A stretch of DNA of 64,000 nt from Terriglobia bacterium. GTDB lineage: Bacteria; Acidobacteriota; Terriglobia; Bryobacterales; Bryobacteraceae. The DNA lies in the NCBI GenBank assembly GCA_020073445.1, contig JAIQFE010000031.1, forward strand, positions 1 to 64,000. The letters are read 5' to 3'. The translations under genes were made by a program, and so were the position numbers. The notes under the pieces are model-generated. The model saw nothing but the letters and a program-made list of their open reading frames with translations, did not search any database and had not been told where the DNA came from. Positions 1 to 7,855 of the stretch are shown piece after piece. Position 1 is the first letter of the stretch, and every line of letters begins with the position of its first letter.

Positions 1-683
1 CCTTGCTTGTTCTTTTCCGGTACGTAGAGTTTTTCGATGACCGCCGAGGCCTGGGGAGCTTCCGCCGCTCCGTCCAAGGTGATGACCCTGATCTCCTTGG
101 TCTTGGCCTTTTTGATGCCCATCAGCGTGGCGTAGCGCAGCTTGTTCAGCCCGCTTTGGATCGTCAGCACAGCAGGCAGCGGCATTTCGATGTGCTGGAA
201 CCAGCCGTCTTCGAGCTCGCGTTTCACGCGGACCTTGCCTGTTTGCACCTCGACCTGCATGATGATGGTCGAACTCGGCAGACCCAGCAGTTCGGCCAGG
301 ACGACGCCGGTTTGCCCATAACCGAGGTCATCGGACTGGAGGCCGGTGAGAATCAGGTCGGGCGCCTCCGCTTTGAGAGCCGCCGCCAGCAAATTAGCGA
401 CGTGCAGAGTGTCGAGCGTCGCGACCTCAATGTGAATTCCTCGATCGGCGCCCTTGGCCAGAGCCTCGCGAAGGGTTTGGGACACGCGTGCCGGACCGGC
501 GCTGATCACGACCACTTCGCCGCCATGCTTCTCGCGCAGTTGCAAGGCTTCTTCCAGGGCGTAGGCGTCGGGCTCGTTGATCTCGAAGCCCAGGTTGTCT
601 TCGTCGATCCAGGTGCCGGCGGCGTTCAGGCGCAGGGGAGAATCGCGGAGGGGAACCTGCTTAATCGCGACGGCTATTTTCAC
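1..683 (-). CDS. etfB: Electron transfer flavoprotein, beta subunit (partial at window edge)
   Basis: Reading the minus strand from a GTG at 681-683 gives 227 codons with no stop before the left edge, so the C-terminus is missing. The protein begins VKIAVAIKQVP and contains the AMP/FAD-side motifs typical of EtfB/FixA, such as EINEPDAYALEEALQL near residue 38 and LILTGLQSDDLGYGQTG near residue 115. EtfB pairs with EtfA to pass electrons from acyl-CoA and other dehydrogenases to the quinone pool via ETF-QO. It starts 19 bases after the fabF stop, so it is probably co-transcribed with acpP-fabF. Typical family length is about 250 residues, so only about 25 are lost. The start is supported by the conserved N-terminus; the Shine-Dalgarno is weak. 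Confidence 0.92.
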   Translation of the reverse strand, partial: MKIAVAIKQVPLRDSPLRLNAAGTWIDEDNLGFEINEPDAYALEEALQLREKHGGEVVVISAGPARVSQTLREALAKGADRGIHIEVATLDTLHVANLLAAALKAEAPDLILTGLQSDDLGYGQTGVVLAELLGLPSSTIIMQVEVQTGKVRVKRELEDGWFQHIEMPLPAVLTIQSGLNKLRYATLMGIKKAKTKEIRVITLDGAAEAPQASAVIEKLYVPEKNKQ

Positions 684-702
684 TTGACTGTCTTCGCTGC
701 GC

Positions 703-1944
703 TCATCCCAACTTCTTGAAAATCAGGCAGCCGTTGGTTCCGCCAAAGCCGAACGAATTCGAGAGCGCGTAGTCAATCTTCATCGGGCGGGCGTGATTCG
801 GGACGTAATCCAGATCGCACTCGGGATCGGGACACTCGTAGTTGATGGTCGGCGGAGCGATCTGGTCGCGGATCGCCATGATGGTGATGCCGGCCTCGAG
901 GCCGCCCGCGCCACCCAGCAGATGTCCGGTCATCGACTTGGTGGAACTGATCGCGACCTTTGCCGCGTGCTCACCGAACAGGCGCTTCATGGCGATGGTT
1001 TCGATGCGGTCTCCGACCGGCGTCGAGGTGCCGTGCGCGTTGACGTAATCGATCTGCTGAGGCTGCAATCCCGCGTCTTTGAGCGCGTTGCGCATGACGC
1101 GGAATCCGCCATCGCCGTCTTCCGAAGGCGAAGTGATGTGATAGGCGTCGCCGCTCATTCCGTAGCCCACCATCTCGGCCAATATCGGTGCGCCGCGACG
1201 AACCGCGTGTTCGTACTCCTCCAGGATCAGGATGCCGGAACCTTCACCGGCTACGAATCCGTCGCGGTCGCGATCCCAGGGGCGCGAAGCGCGTTCCGGC
1301 TCGTCATTGCGCTGGGAAAGCGCGCGCATGGCGGCGAATCCGCCGATGCTCATGGGCGTGATGGCGGCCTCAGCTCCGCCGCAGATCATCACATCGGCGT
1401 CGCCGCGCTGGATCAGGCGGAAGGAATCGCCCACGGCGTGCGCGCCGCTGGTGCAGGCGGTAGCCGTGGCGGAGTTGGGTCCCTTGGCGCCGGTGCGGAT
1501 GGAGACGCAGCCGGAGGCCAGATTGATGATGGTCGCCGGAATGAAGAACGGGGAGATGCGGCCGGGGCCCTTTTCCAGCAGGTTCTTGTGTTCCCGCTCG
1601 ATCACTTCGAATCCGCCGATGCCGCTGCCGATATAAACGCCGGTACGCTCGGCTTCCTCGCCGGCGGGCACCTTGAATCCCGAACCCTGGAGCGCGAAAT
1701 CCGCCGCCGCAATGGCGAGATGGATGAACCGCCCCATTTTCTTGATTTCTTTTTTCTCGATGTGGTCGGCGGGATCGAAGCCTTTGACTTCGCCGGCAAT
1801 ACGGCAGTTGAAACCGGTGGGATCGAAGGCGGTGATCGGACCGATCCCGCTCTGTCCGTTCCGGATGGCCTGCCAGACCGGCTCGGTGCCGATTCCAACC
1901 GAAGTCAACATTCCGACTCCAGTGACTACAACTCTACGTTGCAA
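703..1944 (-). CDS. fabF: 3-oxoacyl-[acyl-carrier-protein] synthase II (KAS II)
   Basis: A 413-residue beta-ketoacyl-ACP synthase that condenses malonyl-ACP with acyl-ACP in fatty-acid elongation in the cytoplasm. The Cys-His-His triad is visible: Cys164 in TACTSGAHA, His304 in NAHGTSTPVGD and His341 in KSMTGHLLGG, with the conserved Lys336. The C-terminal GFGGTNG motif is present. Length matches the family (about 410-415). It lies 27 bases downstream of acpP and 19 bases upstream of etfB, the classic acpP-fabF pairing. A KAS I (FabB) identity is less likely given the acpP neighbour and overall sequence. Confidence 0.97.
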   Translation of the reverse strand: MQRRVVVTGVGMLTSVGIGTEPVWQAIRNGQSGIGPITAFDPTGFNCRIAGEVKGFDPADHIEKKEIKKMGRFIHLAIAAADFALQGSGFKVPAGEEAERTGVYIGSGIGGFEVIEREHKNLLEKGPGRISPFFIPATIINLASGCVSIRTGAKGPNSATATACTSGAHAVGDSFRLIQRGDADVMICGGAEAAITPMSIGGFAAMRALSQRNDEPERASRPWDRDRDGFVAGEGSGILILEEYEHAVRRGAPILAEMVGYGMSGDAYHITSPSEDGDGGFRVMRNALKDAGLQPQQIDYVNAHGTSTPVGDRIETIAMKRLFGEHAAKVAISSTKSMTGHLLGGAGGLEAGITIMAIRDQIAPPTINYECPDPECDLDYVPNHARPMKIDYALSNSFGFGGTNGCLIFKKLG

Positions 1945-1971
1945 GGGGACTCTGTGAACCTCGCAGTCCAG

Positions 1972-2205
1972 CTACTTCTTCTTGGACTCAATATACGTGA
2001 TCGCGTCTTTCACCGTGGCGATCTTTTCGGCATCTTCGTCGGGGATATCGAGGTCGAAGGCCTCCTCGAACGCCATCACCAACTCGACGATATCCAGCGA
2101 ATCGGCGCCGAGGTCATCGACGAAACTCGCGGTGGGATCGACTTGCGCCTCATCCACGCCGAGCTGTTCGACGATGATCTGCTTGACCTTTTGCTCAACC
2201 GACAT
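1972..2205 (-). CDS. acpP: Acyl carrier protein
   Basis: A 77-residue acidic four-helix protein with the phosphopantetheine attachment motif [10 protein letters not shown]; the modified serine is Ser36 counting Met1. It carries growing acyl chains for FabF next door and supplies acyl-ACP to PlsX (54.3 kb). The start ATG is preceded by a strong Shine-Dalgarno (GGGAGGG, about 3-9 bases upstream). A sigma70-like promoter lies at 2239-2268. The C-terminal lysine tail (ESKKK) is usual for bacterial ACPs. Confidence 0.98.
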   Translation of the reverse strand: MSVEQKVKQIIVEQLGVDEAQVDPTASFVDDLGADSLDIVELVMAFEEAFDLDIPDEDAEKIATVKDAITYIESKKK

Positions 2206-2238
2206 GCACCCTCCCTCAAACCCTTCTCAAACTCATTG

Positions 2239-2268
2239 ATTCTACCGGGTGAGGCAGGAGGGCCGCAA
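2239..2268 (-). promoter_or_regulatory. Putative sigma70-type promoter of acpP-fabF-etfB
   Basis: On the minus strand a -35-like TTGCGG (2263-2268) is followed by an 18-base spacer and a -10-like TAGAAT (2239-2244, 5 of 6 to consensus). Predicted transcription start is near 2232, giving a leader of about 27 bases with a strong ribosome binding site before acpP. Inference from sequence only. Confidence 0.5.
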
Positions 2269-2324
2269 CTTTCGTTCGCTGTTGCTTAAAGGATCTTGAT
2301 GAAACCAAAGCGTCTGAGGCGCCT

Positions 2325-3296
2325 TCAGCCGAGGAGGCCGCCATGGCCGAGACCGGCGACTTCCCACCCGGAAATCCTATAACGCGCCAGCATCGGGGGC
2401 AACACCAGATCCAGAATATTCGGCTTCGTCGACCGGAAGCAGCCCGGCGCGGACATGATCGGTACCTCGTTCTTATACGCCAGAAGGAAGAGATTGCCCG
2501 GCTCGACGGGCGCGAGAAACCGTTCGAGATGGCAACCGATGCGGGTCATCGCCCGGCCGACCACATCATCGGGTCCGGCGGGGGCGGAGGTAGAGGCGAC
2601 CAGGATGCCGGTGGGGCGCGCCCGGAGCAAATGTTCGAGGGCTCGCGCGACGGAGTCTTCCTCTTCAACCGGCGCCAGGGCGTAGCTGGGTGCCACGCCG
2701 AAGCGCCCCAGGCGCTGCCCCACCACTGGCTCGAACAACTGGCGTGCGCGTTCGCCGTTGAGCGGATCGGTATATAGCACCGCCACCGCGGCCGAGCGGA
2801 TGGGCCGGGCTTGCAGAATGGGGCCGCGCTCCCGCAGGATGTTGATCACGGCTTCGAGTTGTGGCTGCGCCACCGCGAAGGGAGCGCTCTTGACCGTGGC
2901 GATGCGTTGTTCCTGGCGCGCATGGCTGAAATTTGGACTAGTGGCGATGACGATGCTCGCGGTGCAGTTGATCTGGCGGAGCAGTTCCTCGTCAACCAAC
3001 ACGCAGCAGTCTTCGGTCGCGAATAAATTCGCCCGTCCTCCGGGCGCCAGACGGATTTCCAGGCATCCGCACCCGGTTTCGGTGGCGACCTGAGCTACGG
3101 CTTGATCTTCGCCGACCTCCCCGTCTTCGAGATCGGTGACCCAAACCTCGCCGAGTCCCTCGGTTTCGAGAAGGCGGATATCGTCTTCACTGAGGATGTG
3201 ACCTTTGGCGAGTAGCTTGCGCCCGCCTTGGCGAAAAATGGTACAGCAGAGAATCCGTCCAGCCGACTCACGGACGCTCACGGTCTGTGCTTTCAC
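2325..3296 (-). CDS. Molybdopterin-binding-domain protein (MoeA/Mog-like fold), function unassigned
   Basis: A 323-residue protein. Residues about 1-150 show no motif I can name, while roughly 160-300 look like the MoCF_biosynth (MoaB/Mog/MoeA) fold: the stretch around AAVAVLYTDPL, a region containing TRPTGILVAS-like and DDVVGRAMTRIG segments, and a proline/glycine-rich segment AYKNEVPIMSAPGC that resembles the molybdopterin-binding loop. I infer a role in handling a pterin or nucleotide ligand, perhaps in molybdenum cofactor metabolism, but no moa/moe genes are nearby. Start is a GTG at 3294-3296 with an excellent Shine-Dalgarno (GGAGGTGA). Transcribed alone from a predicted promoter at 3393-3420. 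Confidence 0.7.
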   Translation of the reverse strand: MKAQTVSVRESAGRILCCTIFRQGGRKLLAKGHILSEDDIRLLETEGLGEVWVTDLEDGEVGEDQAVAQVATETGCGCLEIRLAPGGRANLFATEDCCVLVDEELLRQINCTASIVIATSPNFSHARQEQRIATVKSAPFAVAQPQLEAVINILRERGPILQARPIRSAAVAVLYTDPLNGERARQLFEPVVGQRLGRFGVAPSYALAPVEEEDSVARALEHLLRARPTGILVASTSAPAGPDDVVGRAMTRIGCHLERFLAPVEPGNLFLLAYKNEVPIMSAPGCFRSTKPNILDLVLPPMLARYRISGWEVAGLGHGGLLG

Positions 3297-3368
3297 GTCA
3301 CCTCCTCGTCCACCCGACGATGCGCAAGACTCATGCGTGCTGTCAAAGAACTGCTCGGCGCTTAGCCG

Positions 3369-3392
3369 CGCGTGAGATATCGCGTGAGATAT
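3369..3392. repeat. 12-bp perfect tandem duplication at the predicted transcription start of the molybdopterin-binding gene
   Basis: The unit CGCGTGAGATAT occurs twice without spacing (3369-3380 and 3381-3392). It sits directly downstream of the predicted -10 box (3393-3398) of the minus-strand gene, where a repressor or activator half-site pair could act. Seen directly; regulatory role is inferred. Confidence 0.6.
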
Positions 3393-3420
3393 AGTGTACG
3401 CCTGATCGGATAAATCTCAA
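3393..3420 (-). promoter_or_regulatory. Putative sigma70-type promoter of the molybdopterin-binding gene
   Basis: Minus-strand TTGAGA (3415-3420, 5 of 6 to consensus), 16-base spacer, then TACACT (3393-3398, 4 of 6). It places the start of transcription inside the 12-bp tandem duplication at 3369-3392 and gives a leader of about 90 bases. Inference from sequence only. Confidence 0.45.
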
Positions 3421-3485
3421 GAGAATTAGTAAAGCAACTGAAGCTTTAAAGAAGTGATTTGTTGCCGGAGTGGAACAGGCGCCTC

Positions 3486-4268
3486 TTATGGAACCAAGCG
3501 GGTTCCCACTGGCTCGCCGGCGAGAAGCTTGCCGACCACGCCCGCGAGCGCGCCAGGTGCGATCAGAACTTGCTTGATGCCTTTTTGGAGCGCATCGATG
3601 GCTGCTTCAAGCTTGGCTCGCATGCCGCCGGTTGCGACACCTTCCCCTATAAGTACCTTTGCGTGATCGCAGGTCAAAACGGGACAAATGATTCCGTCTT
3701 TATCGCGAACTCCCTCGACATCGGTCAGAAAAAGGAGAGATTCGGCTGCGAAAGACGTCGCGCAGGCCACCGCCATCTGGTCCGCGTTGACGTTATATAC
3801 AGCGCCGTTGGCGTCTCCCGCGACGCAGGCGACCACGGGCAGGTAAGCATGTCCAGTCAGCAGATCCAGAAGACGAGCGTCGGAACGCACAGGTTTGCCG
3901 ACCTGTCCCAGTTCAGGATTGAGTATTTCGGCATCCACCAGCCCCGCATCCAGGCCGCTTAGTCCCACAGGCCGCGCTCCAGCCGCCCGGAAGGCGGTGA
4001 CCAGCTCCGCATTGACGCTGCCGGCGAAGACCTTTAGCACGGCATCGATGATTTCCGGCGTAGTGACGCGCAGCCCGTTCACGAAACGGCTCTCGACGCC
4101 GCGATCGGCCAGGAAGCGCGTCATTTGTTTGCCGCCACCGTGGACAACCACAACGCGATTGTTTGGCTCGGCGGCCGCCTGTGCTATTTCTCGGGCCAGG
4201 CGCTGGCGGGAATCGGGCGCATCGAGTAACGTGCCGCCCAGTTTTATCAGCAGCTTGCGAGGATTCAC
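3486..4268 (-). CDS. argB: Acetylglutamate kinase
   Basis: A 260-residue amino-acid kinase that phosphorylates N-acetyl-L-glutamate, step two of arginine synthesis. Visible motifs are the phosphate-binding KLGG (Lys9-Gly12) and VVHGGGK (Gly44-46), the substrate region RFVNGLRVT, and the C-terminal TGGMRAKLEAA nucleotide-binding loop. It begins directly at the catalytic core with no N-terminal helix extension; in this family that extension accompanies arginine-inhibited hexameric enzymes, so an arginine-insensitive form is suggested. Start GTG at 4266-4268, 18 bases after the argC stop: an argC-argB operon. Confidence 0.95.
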   Translation of the reverse strand: MNPRKLLIKLGGTLLDAPDSRQRLAREIAQAAAEPNNRVVVVHGGGKQMTRFLADRGVESRFVNGLRVTTPEIIDAVLKVFAGSVNAELVTAFRAAGARPVGLSGLDAGLVDAEILNPELGQVGKPVRSDARLLDLLTGHAYLPVVACVAGDANGAVYNVNADQMAVACATSFAAESLLFLTDVEGVRDKDGIICPVLTCDHAKVLIGEGVATGGMRAKLEAAIDALQKGIKQVLIAPGALAGVVGKLLAGEPVGTRLVP

Positions 4269-4286
4269 GTTTTGGGTTCTTTTTAC

Positions 4287-5297
4287 TTAGAGGAGCCCGG
4301 CGGTTTCCGGATATCCCAGTGCCAGGTTCATGTTCTGGATCGCCTGGCCAGCGGCGCCTTTGCCCAGGTTATCGATGACGGATACAACGACGGTACGCCG
4401 GGTTGCCGGATCATACTTCCAGCCGATGTCGCAGAAGTTGGTATGCGCGACTGCATGGAGATCGGGAACCTGCCCGGATGCATATATCCGGACGAAAGGT
4501 TCGGACGCGTAACGCCCGCGATATATCGCGAGCAGATCCTCGCCGGAGGCGATTTTTTCGGAAGCCCGGAAGTAAATCGTTTCCAGAATGCCGCGGTGGA
4601 TGGGGATCAGTTGCGCGGTGAAGCTGAACTCCTCTTCCTCCAGGCCCGACGTTCGCAGTACCTCTGGTACGTGACGGTGGTCGAGAATCGAATACGCTGA
4701 AAAATTCTCAGTGACTTCGCAGAAGCTGGTTTTGATCGACGCTTTGCGTCCTGCGCCGCTGACGCCGCTCTTGGCGTCGCATACGATGCCGTGTTCGCGG
4801 TCGATCGCGCCTGCCTCGATCAGCGGTTTGATCGCAAGATTGGCGGCGGTCGGGTAGCAGCCGGGGTTGGAGATCAGGCGCGCGGCGGCCACGCGGCTGC
4901 GGCAGAATTCGGGTAGTCCGTAGACCGCCTCTTTCAGGAGTTCCGGTTGGGTATGGGGCTCCTTGTACCAACGCTTATAGTTCTCCGCAGTACCCAGCCG
5001 GAATGCGCCGCTCAGGTCGATGATCTTAGCCCCCGCGTCGAGCATGGGACCGGCGAGCTCCATCGAAACTTCTGGAGGCGTGGCGAAAAAGACCGCTGCA
5101 AGACCGGCGGATCGGACGGAATCGGCCGAGCAGGGGAGCCGCTGTGGGCCGTTATGACCCAAGGGCCGCGGGTGATCGCTACCTTCGCGATGCTCGAGTA
5201 GGATTAGCTCGACATGCGGGTGCTTGGATAGCAGCGAAACAAGTTCCGCACCGCTATAGCCGCTAAAGCCGACAATTCCGACGGGGGTTCCGGGCAT
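4287..5297 (-). CDS. argC: N-acetyl-gamma-glutamyl-phosphate reductase
   Basis: A 336-residue NADPH-dependent reductase, step three of arginine synthesis, acting on the product of ArgB encoded just downstream. The N-terminal GIVGFSGYSGAELV is the dinucleotide-binding loop; the catalytic cysteine is Cys147 in SNPGCYPTA; the C-terminal PETAGLL is typical of the family. Length is normal. A plausible promoter lies at 5309-5337, abutting a nested palindromic repeat. Confidence 0.97.
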   Translation of the reverse strand: MPGTPVGIVGFSGYSGAELVSLLSKHPHVELILLEHREGSDHPRPLGHNGPQRLPCSADSVRSAGLAAVFFATPPEVSMELAGPMLDAGAKIIDLSGAFRLGTAENYKRWYKEPHTQPELLKEAVYGLPEFCRSRVAAARLISNPGCYPTAANLAIKPLIEAGAIDREHGIVCDAKSGVSGAGRKASIKTSFCEVTENFSAYSILDHRHVPEVLRTSGLEEEEFSFTAQLIPIHRGILETIYFRASEKIASGEDLLAIYRGRYASEPFVRIYASGQVPDLHAVAHTNFCDIGWKYDPATRRTVVVSVIDNLGKGAAGQAIQNMNLALGYPETAGLL

Positions 5298-5308
5298 TGG
5301 ATGTTTTC

Positions 5309-5337
5309 AGTATGCCATGGGCCGGTACACCGCTCAA
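5309..5337 (-). promoter_or_regulatory. Putative sigma70-type promoter of argC-argB
   Basis: Minus-strand TTGAGC (5332-5337), 17-base spacer, CATACT (5309-5314); four of six matches in each box. The -35 box touches the left end of the palindromic repeat at 5336-5430. No ARG-box was recognised. Inference. Confidence 0.45.
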
Positions 5338-5430
5338 AAAACTGGGGACAGACAACTCTGTCCCCTCCCGCAAACTCTGGATTCGCCTGCCGACGTGGGA
5401 GTGGACAGAGTTGTCTGTTCCCGTTTTTTT
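5336..5430. repeat. Nested palindromic repeat, copy A (REP/BIME-like doublet)
   Basis: Two 36-base arms (5336-5371 and 5395-5430) form an imperfect inverted repeat around a 23-base loop. Each arm is itself palindromic around the core GGGACAGA-N4-TCTGTCCC; the left hairpin has a perfect 9-bp stem (5344-5352 with 5357-5365). Outer ends are A-rich on the left and T-rich on the right, so it could also terminate transcription in either direction. It lies just past the stop codon of the minus-strand gene at 5433. A second copy is at 21623-21714. Confidence 0.85.
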
Positions 5431-5432
5431 CC

Positions 5433-5936
5433 TTACGGGCGTTGTTCGCTGACGGACCGGTCTGCCAGGTCGCCGATGACCGGCAAGTGGTAGTCCTGAT
5501 CGTGGCTGACTTTAATCAGCATGAAGACCCAGGCGCCGACAATGACCAAATGCAGGAGCTGGGAGATGCTCCGGTAAAACGGAAAGCCGGCGTGGGAGAC
5601 CGGGAACGCCAGCATGGGCGCGAAGACCCATTCGACCATCAGCCAGGCTGCGAACAGATACAAGCCCTGGAAGGCGTGAAAGCGGAGCCGCTTTTCCGAG
5701 CGGAACCGGTCGCTGGCGAGTACGGCGATGGAGGCGATCCAGCCGACCCAGGGGATGTAGCACAGGAGCGCGGCGTTGCGGTGCGAGATATTGGTCCAGA
5801 AATCGTGTGCCCGGCCCGGCGCGGATGCTGCCCAGGTGGTTCCCGAAGACCCGCCGCTCGATTGCTGAGTACCGCATTTGGCGCAGAATCGGTCCGAGCT
5901 GCCGACCGTCTGTCCGCACTGTACGCAGTAAGGCAT
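5433..5936 (-). CDS. Zinc-ribbon membrane protein (DUF4870-like)
   Basis: 167 residues. The N-terminus is a zinc ribbon with two CxxC knuckles (PYCVQCGQ and RFCAKCGTQ, residues 1-25), followed by a Ser/Gly linker and about three hydrophobic helices (regions around residues 56-80, 96-118 and 130-145). The pattern 'zinc ribbon, FxxNxxHrnAALLCYIP, helices' resembles small DUF4870-type membrane proteins of unknown function. I chose ATG 5934-5936 because the zinc ribbon starts immediately there; a longer in-frame extension adds only a non-conserved Tyr/Arg stretch and would overlap the divergent gene. Only 23 bases separate it from that gene. Confidence 0.75.
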   Translation of the reverse strand: MPYCVQCGQTVGSSDRFCAKCGTQQSSGGSSGTTWAASAPGRAHDFWTNISHRNAALLCYIPWVGWIASIAVLASDRFRSEKRLRFHAFQGLYLFAAWLMVEWVFAPMLAFPVSHAGFPFYRSISQLLHLVIVGAWVFMLIKVSHDQDYHLPVIGDLADRSVSEQRP

Positions 5937-5959
5937 CCCTAAGTAGCTACGATAACGGT

Positions 5960-6952
5960 ATGCGGCGGGTTCCCACAACTTGGCTGTTGGTTTTGCTGGC
6001 GGCGTGCTCGGGCGCCCTTCAGGGCGCCAAGACGCTGGACCTGTACTTCATCGACACGGAAGGCGGCCAGGCGACGCTGGTGGTGGCGCCGTCGGGCCAG
6101 GTGCTGCTCATCGATACCGGCTACACCGGCTTCGGGGGGCGCGACACTCTGCGGATCGCGGCTGCGGCGAAAGACGCGGGCGTCAAGAAGATCGATACCC
6201 TGCTGATCACCCATTTTCACGACGACCACGTGGGCGGCGTAGCGAATCTGCTGGACCGGTTCCCGGTGGCAACGTTCCTGGATCACGGCCCGAGCATCGA
6301 GACTCATGAGTATCCCGCTCCTTACGCCGCGGCAATCGCTAAAGGGCAACACAGGGTGGTGGCGGCGGGCGACAAGATCCCGATCAAGGATCTGGATGTG
6401 ACGGTGGTGGCGGCCGCGGGCAAAGTGATCGGCGGAAAGGCCGAACCGAATCCGAATTGTTCCGGCATCTCAGAACGGCAGTCCGATGACGAGGCGGGCG
6501 AGAATTCGCAATCCTTGGCCGTGGTGATCCAGTTCGGCAAGTTCCGTTTCGCCGACCTCGGTGATCTGACGTGGAACAAGGAACTCGCGCTGCTGTGCCC
6601 GGAGAATAAGATTGGGAAGATCGACCTGTACCTGACAACTCACCACGGTGGTGAATCGCCGAAGGCGATTTGGGGAATGGCGCCGCGAGTGGCGATCATG
6701 AACAACGGTCCGAGCAAGGGTGGCGATCCGGCCGGGTGGAAGAACGTGATGGCGTCGCCCAGCCTAGAGGGCCTGTGGCAACTGCATTTCGCGCTGGCCG
6801 GAGGCAAGGAGACCAACGTGCCGGACACCTTTATCGCGAATGTGGACGCGAACGATCAGGGCAGGCACCTGAAGGTGTCGGCGCTGGCGGACGGATCGTT
6901 TACGGTAACGAATCCGCGCAACAAGTTCAGCAAGACTTACGCGGCGAAGTAG
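5960..6952 (+). CDS. Metallo-beta-lactamase-fold hydrolase, predicted lipoprotein
   Basis: 330 residues. The N-terminus is a lipoprotein signal (TWLLVLLAAC, predicted lipidated Cys16). The MBL zinc motif HFHDDHVGG is at residues 85-93 (His85, His87, Asp89, His90), preceded by LLIDTGYTGFGGRDT. This arrangement resembles the ComEC/Rec2-type MBL proteins, often secreted and hydrolysing unknown phospho- or ester substrates. A later His in TTHHGGES and a C-terminal region with an Asn/Gly-rich segment complete the domain. Start ATG 5960 chosen for the signal peptide; in-frame codons upstream overlap the divergent zinc-ribbon gene. Substrate unknown. Confidence 0.82.
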   Translation: MRRVPTTWLLVLLAACSGALQGAKTLDLYFIDTEGGQATLVVAPSGQVLLIDTGYTGFGGRDTLRIAAAAKDAGVKKIDTLLITHFHDDHVGGVANLLDRFPVATFLDHGPSIETHEYPAPYAAAIAKGQHRVVAAGDKIPIKDLDVTVVAAAGKVIGGKAEPNPNCSGISERQSDDEAGENSQSLAVVIQFGKFRFADLGDLTWNKELALLCPENKIGKIDLYLTTHHGGESPKAIWGMAPRVAIMNNGPSKGGDPAGWKNVMASPSLEGLWQLHFALAGGKETNVPDTFIANVDANDQGRHLKVSALADGSFTVTNPRNKFSKTYAAK

Positions 6953-6969
6953 CTCTCCGCGCCTCAGTC

Positions 6970-7800
6970 TTACTTTTTTGCCAGCATGTGTGCGGCGTCC
7001 TTCTCGTCTTCCGTGCAAAAATTTTCCAACAGATCCGTGTCGGGGAGAAGGCGCATGGGGATCGTGTACGTGAAGGGTTTCGTGTAGGTCTTGGGATCGT
7101 CGATGGTGACCTGCACGTCCATGTGACCGAAATCCCGGCGGCGGAACTGTTCGGTGACGCGCATGGCTTCGCTGTGCGGATGGCCGAAAACGTCGAGCGG
7201 GCCGAAGGGGATCAACCCCACCGTTTCCACTACCAGGGAATCGCCCTGCCAGTGTCCGACGGAGTATCCGAGCCAGCTCGGTTGCGGATCGTCCGGATGC
7301 TTTCGCCCATCGGTAAAGATCTGGCGGAAGATCGTGTCCGACTCATAGAGCACCAGCGTGAGCTTGGGCGTCTGGACGATCTTGAATGGGGCCGGTAGCG
7401 AATTTACCATCGGCATTACCGGAGGGCCGCACAGGACCGGCGGAGGCTCCGTGAGAGCTGCCGCGGCCTGCTTCTCGTATCCTGCCCTCAGCTCCGGGCG
7501 CAGCGGGGATTCCTCAGGCTTGTAGGCGGCCAGGACGTTGAAGAACGACAACGGCGGCGGATCTTCTCCCAACCCGTTGACGCCCGCCGGCAAGATTTTC
7601 ATCAGTTCGCTGATCGGGGCGCCTTCGCCCTGCCAGACGCCGGACAGGTCCGGCTTGCCGTTGGACGCGCGCGGCGCAGGCGCCGACAAGTTCGGCTTAC
7701 CGTCTTTGGTTCGAGGGATGCCTGAATCGCGGTTGTTAAGCCATTGCGCCTGGACCCCTACCGCGGTGCCAACAAGCAGCATCAAAACGCAGATACGCAT
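6970..7800 (-). CDS. Secreted acidobacterial protein of unknown function ('PDLSGVW' family)
   Basis: 276 residues with a cleavable signal peptide (MRICVLMLLVGTAVGVQAQ). After a proline-rich stretch comes NGKPDLSGVWQGEG, then a beta-rich region with TDGRKHPDDPQPSWLGYSVG and GDSLVVETVG. These are hallmarks of a secreted family that I recall as strongly expanded in Solibacter-like genomes and without known function. ATG at 7798-7800 is preferred over an upstream in-frame start 21 bases earlier because the signal peptide starts there and the GGAGG motif then lies upstream. Convergent with the MBL gene. Confidence 0.75.
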   Translation of the reverse strand: MRICVLMLLVGTAVGVQAQWLNNRDSGIPRTKDGKPNLSAPAPRASNGKPDLSGVWQGEGAPISELMKILPAGVNGLGEDPPPLSFFNVLAAYKPEESPLRPELRAGYEKQAAAALTEPPPVLCGPPVMPMVNSLPAPFKIVQTPKLTLVLYESDTIFRQIFTDGRKHPDDPQPSWLGYSVGHWQGDSLVVETVGLIPFGPLDVFGHPHSEAMRVTEQFRRRDFGHMDVQVTIDDPKTYTKPFTYTIPMRLLPDTDLLENFCTEDEKDAAHMLAKK

Positions 7801-7855
7801 ATAAATCCCGTTCCTCCCCATTGTGGAGATTGTATCGAAATCCGTATCCTAGGAT

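Noticed and set aside
793-2289. 498-codon open frame on the plus strand
   Set aside because: Antisense to fabF and acpP; no motif.
5807-5959. N-terminal extension of the MBL protein
   Set aside because: It would remove the lipoprotein signal from the N-terminus and overlaps the divergent zinc-ribbon gene.
7821-7850. Promoter TTGTGG-N18-TATCCT before the MBOAT gene
   Set aside because: The -10 would end 6 bases before the TTG start, requiring a leaderless mRNA; boxes are weak.
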